Source of the DNA: an uncultured Eubacteriales bacterium | GTDB lineage: Bacteria > Bacillota > Clostridia > Oscillospirales > CAG-272 | Direction: 5' to 3' | Assembly: GCA_900555785.1 (NCBI GenBank) | Contig: USMO01000065.1 | Location: 1 to 8,174 of the forward strand | DNA: 8,174 bases | The notes under the pieces: model-generated | Database searches by the model: none | What the model was told of the DNA's origin: nothing | What the model saw: the letters and a program-made list of their open reading frames with translations, nothing else | Position numbers and translations under genes: made by a program | Shown: piece by piece, positions 5,610 to 8,174 of the stretch | Layout: each line of letters opens with the position of its first letter | How positions within the stretch are numbered: the first letter of the stretch is position 1

Positions 5610-5760
5610 GCGCCATGGTGTGCAGCAGGGCCGGTACAGCACGCATCCATCCGCAGCATTCCTCTTTTGGCGTTGGTCCTGCTCTCCCCCACCTTCAGGA
5701 TAGAACCGAGCGCCGGTGATTCGGCCTCCCCTTTCCTATACAATTAAAAAGGGTTCCAAC

Positions 5761-5821
5761 AGCCCAAACGCAAAAACAAAGCTCCCCCGCCGCGCATGAC
5801 AGAGGAGCTTTTGTTTGGGGC
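5761..5821 (-). terminator. Terminator of the DUF308 membrane-protein gene
   Basis: Read on the minus strand, an inner 8-bp stem AAAGCTCC/GGAGCTTT (5804-5811 with 5778-5785) is followed by GTTTTTG. An outer imperfect stem, GCCCCAAAC/GTTTGGGC (5813-5821 with 5761-5769), encloses it. It begins directly after the stop codon at 5822. Confidence 0.75.
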
Positions 5822-6331
5822 TTATTTCTTCTTGGATTTCTTGCTGAGCGCACTGCAGAGGAGCATGACGCCATCCACGATCAACAGAACGCCGACAACA
5901 ATGAAGATCCACGCAAGCGTTCCGCCCTGGTTGAACAGCAGGAGCAGACCCAGCAGGATGTTGAGGATCGGTGCAATGTAGAGCATCACAGTCAGACCAA
6001 CGGTGTTGCCCTTGAGATGCACTCTCAGCTTCGTGACCAGCTCGTAGATGCCCCAGATCAGGAGCAGCGCCGCGAGGATGTACAACGCAGCCGTCGTCAA
6101 AGCCCAGCCGAAGATCAGCACCACAACGCCGAAGACCGCCTTTACGATCGCCGGGAAGGTCTGATGATCAAGCAGGTCAAGGACCGCCATAATGATCAGA
6201 GCCACGCCGAGGATCGTCATCGCGATGGAAACGACCTTACCCTGAAGAATCAGGAACAGAATTCCAAGCAGAATGGTGAGCACACCCTCGATCCACTTTT
6301 CGTTGCTAAAAGAGATCTTTTTCTTTGCCAT
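5822..6331 (-). CDS. DUF308/HdeD-like membrane protein
   Basis: A 169-residue, very hydrophobic protein with about six membrane segments (roughly residues 15-30, 33-53, 60-76, 80-100, 111-132 and 138-158) and lysine-rich ends (MAKKKISFS and KKSKKK). Repeated pairs of helices with GIL, GVALI and GIYELV patterns and small Gly kinks fit the HdeD-like DUF308 family. In enterobacteria HdeD is linked to acid resistance; in Firmicutes the role is unknown, so no substrate or activity is assigned. The start is set by AGGAGG (6341-6346), nine bases upstream. It is monocistronic, with a -10 at 6381-6386 and its own terminator. It converges on the paralog pair. The positive-charged tails suggest both ends face the cytoplasm. 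Confidence 0.85.
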   Translation of the reverse strand: MAKKKISFSNEKWIEGVLTILLGILFLILQGKVVSIAMTILGVALIIMAVLDLLDHQTFPAIVKAVFGVVVLIFGWALTTAALYILAALLLIWGIYELVTKLRVHLKGNTVGLTVMLYIAPILNILLGLLLLFNQGGTLAWIFIVVGVLLIVDGVMLLCSALSKKSKKK

Positions 6332-6355
6332 CTTTTCATACCTCCTATTGTATTT

Positions 6356-6409
6356 GGCACCGGGAACGGTACCACTTTTTATTATACACCTTTCGGGCGC
6401 AAAATGGAA
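6356..6409 (-). promoter_or_regulatory. Promoter of the DUF308 gene with a dyad at the transcript start
   Basis: Minus strand: a perfect TATAAT (6381-6386), with only a weak -35 candidate TTCCAT (6404-6409) 17 bases upstream. Just downstream of the expected start lies a dyad, GGTACCG-TTCC-CGGTGCC (6356-6373), with 6 of 7 positions complementary and one G-T wobble. It could be an operator or a 5' hairpin. The weak -35 fits a regulated promoter, which is inference. Confidence 0.5.
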
Positions 6410-6428
6410 GGCTTTTTCTAAAAAATTT

Positions 6429-6797
6429 CCGGGAAGGAATCAGAAAGGTCATATCTCTCCGAGCCAACCGGCACTTTATGGAATTTTGTTGGCTGCGGAA
6501 CAGCAGAATGACGGGACGGTGAAGATGCGACAGAAGGGACGGCAACGCCCCGGCACGGGAGATTCGCCAAAGAAGCACCTCCCGCAGATGCCGAAATGCA
6601 TCTATCGTTTCGGATTCGTCCTGTTCCTGTAAAAGCCGTTTCAGCCTGTTCTGTAAATTCCGGGTTTGGCGGTCGATTTCAGCGGATTGCGCGTAGTAAT
6701 CTTCGGTCGGGGCAGCTTTTTTGTTGCAGAGTCCCGTCAGAACCAGATTCTGCGTGACGAGGTTGAAGAAAAGTGTCAGTTTCTTCTGTGTGTCATC
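6429..6797 (-). pseudogene. Truncated coding fragment, family not recognised
   Basis: On the minus strand a frame is open from a TAG at 6798-6800 down to 6345 with no plausible start codon at its head. Its first 75 or so residues read like real protein: hydrophilic and helical, with AEIDRQTRNLQNRLKRLLQEQD as a probable coiled-coil section (written here in two parts: AEIDRQTRNLQ, NRLKRLLQEQD). The later part (from about 6570 down) becomes Arg/Leu/Ser-rich and runs into the DUF308 promoter, so it is probably not coding. I read this as the 3' part of a gene whose start was lost where the IS110 remnant begins. The helical stretch loosely recalls small transposon-associated proteins (TnpV-like), but I could not match it convincingly. 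The exact downstream limit is uncertain. Confidence 0.35.
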
Positions 6798-6810
6798 CTA
6801 TCTCAAACGA

Positions 6811-6980
6811 ATGGATATCCTAAGAAAAGTCAAAACGGATAAGCTCGATGCAATCAAGCTCGCCAATATGGCACTTGACCGTTGGATCGAGCTCCGGGAA
6901 TATTCCCCGGCAGATGAGATCCGTCAGACACTGAAAATTTGTAACCGTCAGTACAAGATAGGTAAGGCCCTGCGGACAAT
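6811..6980 (+). pseudogene. IS110-family transposase remnant
   Basis: About 55 codons read ILRKVKTDKLDAIKLANMALDRW, followed by IELREYSPADEIRQTLKICNRQY (split in the text here for clarity). This is the family's central region, typically written RKVKTDKKDAxKIAxYxLxxW. The two Asp of KTDKLDA correspond to the third and fourth acidic residues of the DEDD RuvC-like catalytic site. The N-terminal catalytic Asp and Glu part and the whole C-terminal Tnp_20 domain with its serine are missing. The frame continues on both sides (6721-7038) but without family resemblance; its end reads through the terminator of the neighbouring gene. No complete IS end or bridge-RNA region was identified. This is a dead fragment of an insertion element. 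Confidence 0.75.
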
Positions 6981-7014
6981 ATTTCCGGTACCGTCACAGT
7001 CAGACAGAGACACA

Positions 7015-7046
7015 GAAAAATTCCGCACCTCAATATGAAGTGCGGA
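7015..7046 (-). terminator. Rho-independent terminator of the candidate immunity gene
   Basis: On the minus strand, a perfect 7-bp stem TCCGCAC/GTGCGGA (7040-7046 with 7022-7028) has an 11-nt loop and is followed by ATTTTTCTG. It lies 16 bp after the stop of the gene at 7062. Confidence 0.8.
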
Positions 7047-7061
7047 GAAAATACAAAAGTA

Positions 7062-7499
7062 TTATTTTGTCGTAGGATTTAAAATGTGAATCGCAACTGT
7101 GTTGTTGGGATTTTTTATTAAAACTTTTTTTGCAAAAAAGAGAATTTCTTCTTCTGAAAAAGGAGAACTCGGATCAGCACCAAAAACTTCAATAACCCAA
7201 CCCATAATTCTTTCGGGATGATCTGTAATGGTCAGCGCGTATTGAATGTGCCAATATATCATGGCGGTGCATTCATAAATATACGGCTCATGATACATTA
7301 AACATTCGCAAATAACAAGATGCTTTTCGGCAGTATCTTTTTTTGACACTGAATACATAAGGAATGCATATAAAAGGGCAGAATCACAGTTGGGGAAAAT
7401 GTTTTCTATGTTATGCAAAGAATATTCAAAGCCTTGGCTTTCTAATATCTGAAAAGCCTTTTCAAAATCTTTTTGCTTTAAAAATTTTGTCAAATTCAT
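7062..7499 (-). CDS. Small AT-rich cytoplasmic protein, candidate immunity protein of the Rhs locus
   Basis: A 145-residue soluble protein, acidic and rich in Phe, Ile, Tyr and Glu, and mostly helical in look. It starts MNLTKFLKQKDFEKAFQILE and has pairs of helices (residues about 3-20, 39-51, 55-69, 72-92, 115-130) that could form a TPR-like bundle. I do not recognise a named family. CGAGGA (7506-7511), six bases upstream, sets the ATG. The gene is clearly richer in A/T than the core genes to the left, as is usual for horizontally acquired toxin-immunity cargo. It lies directly downstream of the remains of an Rhs protein and a toxin-like tail, in the position where such loci carry their immunity gene. 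This role is inferred from position, size and composition only. It has its own terminator; no promoter is evident, so transcription may come from the Rhs side. Confidence 0.7.
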   Translation of the reverse strand: MNLTKFLKQKDFEKAFQILESQGFEYSLHNIENIFPNCDSALLYAFLMYSVSKKDTAEKHLVICECLMYHEPYIYECTAMIYWHIQYALTITDHPERIMGWVIEVFGADPSSPFSEEEILFFAKKVLIKNPNNTVAIHILNPTTK

Positions 7500-7591
7500 A
7501 CTATTTCCTCGAAATAGAAGTTTACTGATACCCTTCCAAGCCCGGACTTTTCTTTCCCATAGTTGGATAGATTGTTGATTCGTTCAATCAT
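7496..7591 (-). CDS. 31-residue ORF overlapping the candidate immunity gene start
   Basis: On the minus strand an ATG at 7591 opens a frame of 31 residues (MIERINNLSNYGKEKSGLGR, then VSVNFYFEEIV). Its TGA overlaps the ATG of the next gene as ATGA, the arrangement used for translational coupling. The ribosome-binding site is weak (TGGGG, nine or so bases upstream). It begins two bases after the stop of the toxin-like tail. It may be a true small gene, a translated leader, or chance; there is no family resemblance. Confidence 0.3.
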   Translation of the reverse strand: MIERINNLSNYGKEKSGLGRVSVNFYFEEIV

Positions 7592-7593
7592 AA

Positions 7594-7704
7594 TTATTTA
7601 CCCCAAGTTCTTGGATTCGCGTAAAGAATCGGTCGCTTCCAAATGGGAATTTGTTTTTTCCCGATTTTTACTTCTACTTGGATGTGGAAATACCATTCAT
7701 TAGC
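7594..7704 (-). pseudogene. Toxin C-terminal tail remnant, out of frame with the Rhs core
   Basis: Read on the minus strand one base off the Rhs frame, the sequence encodes ANEWYFHIQVEVKIGKKQIP and then IWKRPILYANPRTWGK before a TAA at 7594-7596. The beta-strand-like FHIQVEVKIGKK, ending in a short basic tail directly before a small downstream gene, is what the end of a polymorphic toxin domain looks like. A His in such a strand occurs in several nuclease toxins, but no family can be assigned from about 35 residues. The frame has no start of its own and overlaps the Rhs stop by a few bases, consistent with a deletion joint near 7700. Confidence 0.5.
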
Positions 7705-8174
7705 GGAACGGGTTGACGGTGGCGATGTTACAGTCGGACGTGTCCTCTTTGATCATCGGCACACCCCATGCATCATAGGAGTATCTTGCAACTGTCTGCG
7801 TATCCTTGTCAACGATAGCAATGACATCACCCTGCAAGTTCTTGATGAAGTAATAGGGAACGGAGTTATAGAGAATCCCGCAAATGCTATCCTCGTTATC
7901 ATAGAGCGGAACAAGCGTATTTTCTCCCCAAGTCTCACGGAGAATCTTGATGCCGTCAAGCATGTAGGTGTGGAGAACACCGTTCACCTTTTTGCTTGTT
8001 CTGATGCCGTTTGCATTGTAGGTATATTCGATGTTATCAAACTTCTTGAGCTGCCGTCCCTTTTCCCAGGTGAGGGTATGACCGAGATAGGTGGTGGGGT
8101 TACCGTTGGCGTCGTAAGCGATTGTCGAATTGGCACCGGTGCCAACCTGTGTGAGCAGGTCTTTCCAAACAGCG
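7700..8174 (-). pseudogene. Rhs/YD-repeat core protein, truncated after NPFR (3' end; 5' end outside window)
   Basis: About 157 codons of the conserved end of a large Rhs (YD-repeat) protein, running in from the right edge. Recognisable pieces are WKDLLTQVG, IAYDANGNPTTYLG, LTWEKGRQLKKF, YTYNANGIRTSKK, the core strand YYFIKNLQGDVIAIVD, and ARYSYDAWGVP, ending CNIATVNPFR then TAA. These proteins form a hollow shell around a C-terminal toxin. In clostridial members NPFR is normally followed at once by YRGYYYD.ETGLYYL.SRYYNP..GRF and then the variable toxin. All of that is missing here: the stop comes directly after Arg (7703-7705). The protein therefore lacks the autoproteolysis and toxin part. 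The composition is close to that of the host core genes, unlike the AT-rich tail beyond 7700. Confidence 0.88.

Noticed and set aside
4919..5743. A long Cys-rich open frame (274 codons) on the minus strand opposite paralog B
   Set aside because: The Cys runs are the antisense of GCA/GCC alanine codons in the Ala-rich coiled coil, and the frame crosses the terminator. The same holds for the Ala-rich frame at 5104-5646.
5610..5760. Possible structured RNA between the paralog B terminator and the DUF308 terminator
   Set aside because: I looked for known riboswitch, SRP RNA, RNase P and tRNA signatures on both strands and found none; only short weak hairpins are present.

Overview
This window looks like chromosomal DNA from a Gram-positive, low-to-mid GC anaerobe of the Clostridia, most likely Oscillospirales/Ruminococcaceae. 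The evidence is textbook Shine-Dalgarno sites and sigma-A promoters in front of almost every gene, a SleB/CwlJ-type hydrolase fused to a copper-amine-oxidase-like domain, a YwlE-type phosphatase, and a clostridial-style Rhs core. The genus cannot be settled from sequence alone. No tRNA, rRNA or CRISPR array was seen.

Left part (1-3245). A minus-strand operon runs dCMP deaminase, then an unknown lipoprotein, then a low-molecular-weight phosphatase cut by the window edge. Its promoter lies just upstream of the deaminase. Next is a monocistronic cold-shock protein gene (minus). It has a leader of about 100 nt that can pair with its own ribosome-binding site, and a strong terminator. Divergent from it is a secreted cell-wall hydrolase (plus). 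Downstream of the hydrolase is a gene-free stretch with a 16-bp GA-rich hairpin, a 23-bp perfect inverted repeat and a terminator-like hairpin. This stretch looks like a dispersed repeat cluster.

Middle (3246-6331). A MIF-like tautomerase gene (minus, perfect consensus promoter) is divergent from the first of two tandem paralogous membrane-protein genes. Each paralog has its own TTGACA promoter and terminator. They share N-terminal and C-terminal blocks but have different middle regions, and I do not recognise the family. A DUF308/HdeD-like membrane protein (minus) converges on them.

Right part (6345-8174) is an accessory, partly decayed region. It holds a truncated unknown coding fragment (minus) abutting an IS110-family transposase remnant (plus), then an AT-rich candidate immunity gene (minus) with its own terminator. 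Upstream of that is a 31-codon ORF overlapping the immunity start, then an out-of-frame peptide that looks like the end of a lost toxin domain, then an Rhs/YD-repeat protein that stops directly after the NPFR motif. The simplest reading is a polymorphic-toxin locus in which a deletion removed the end of the Rhs core and most of the toxin but left the probable immunity gene.
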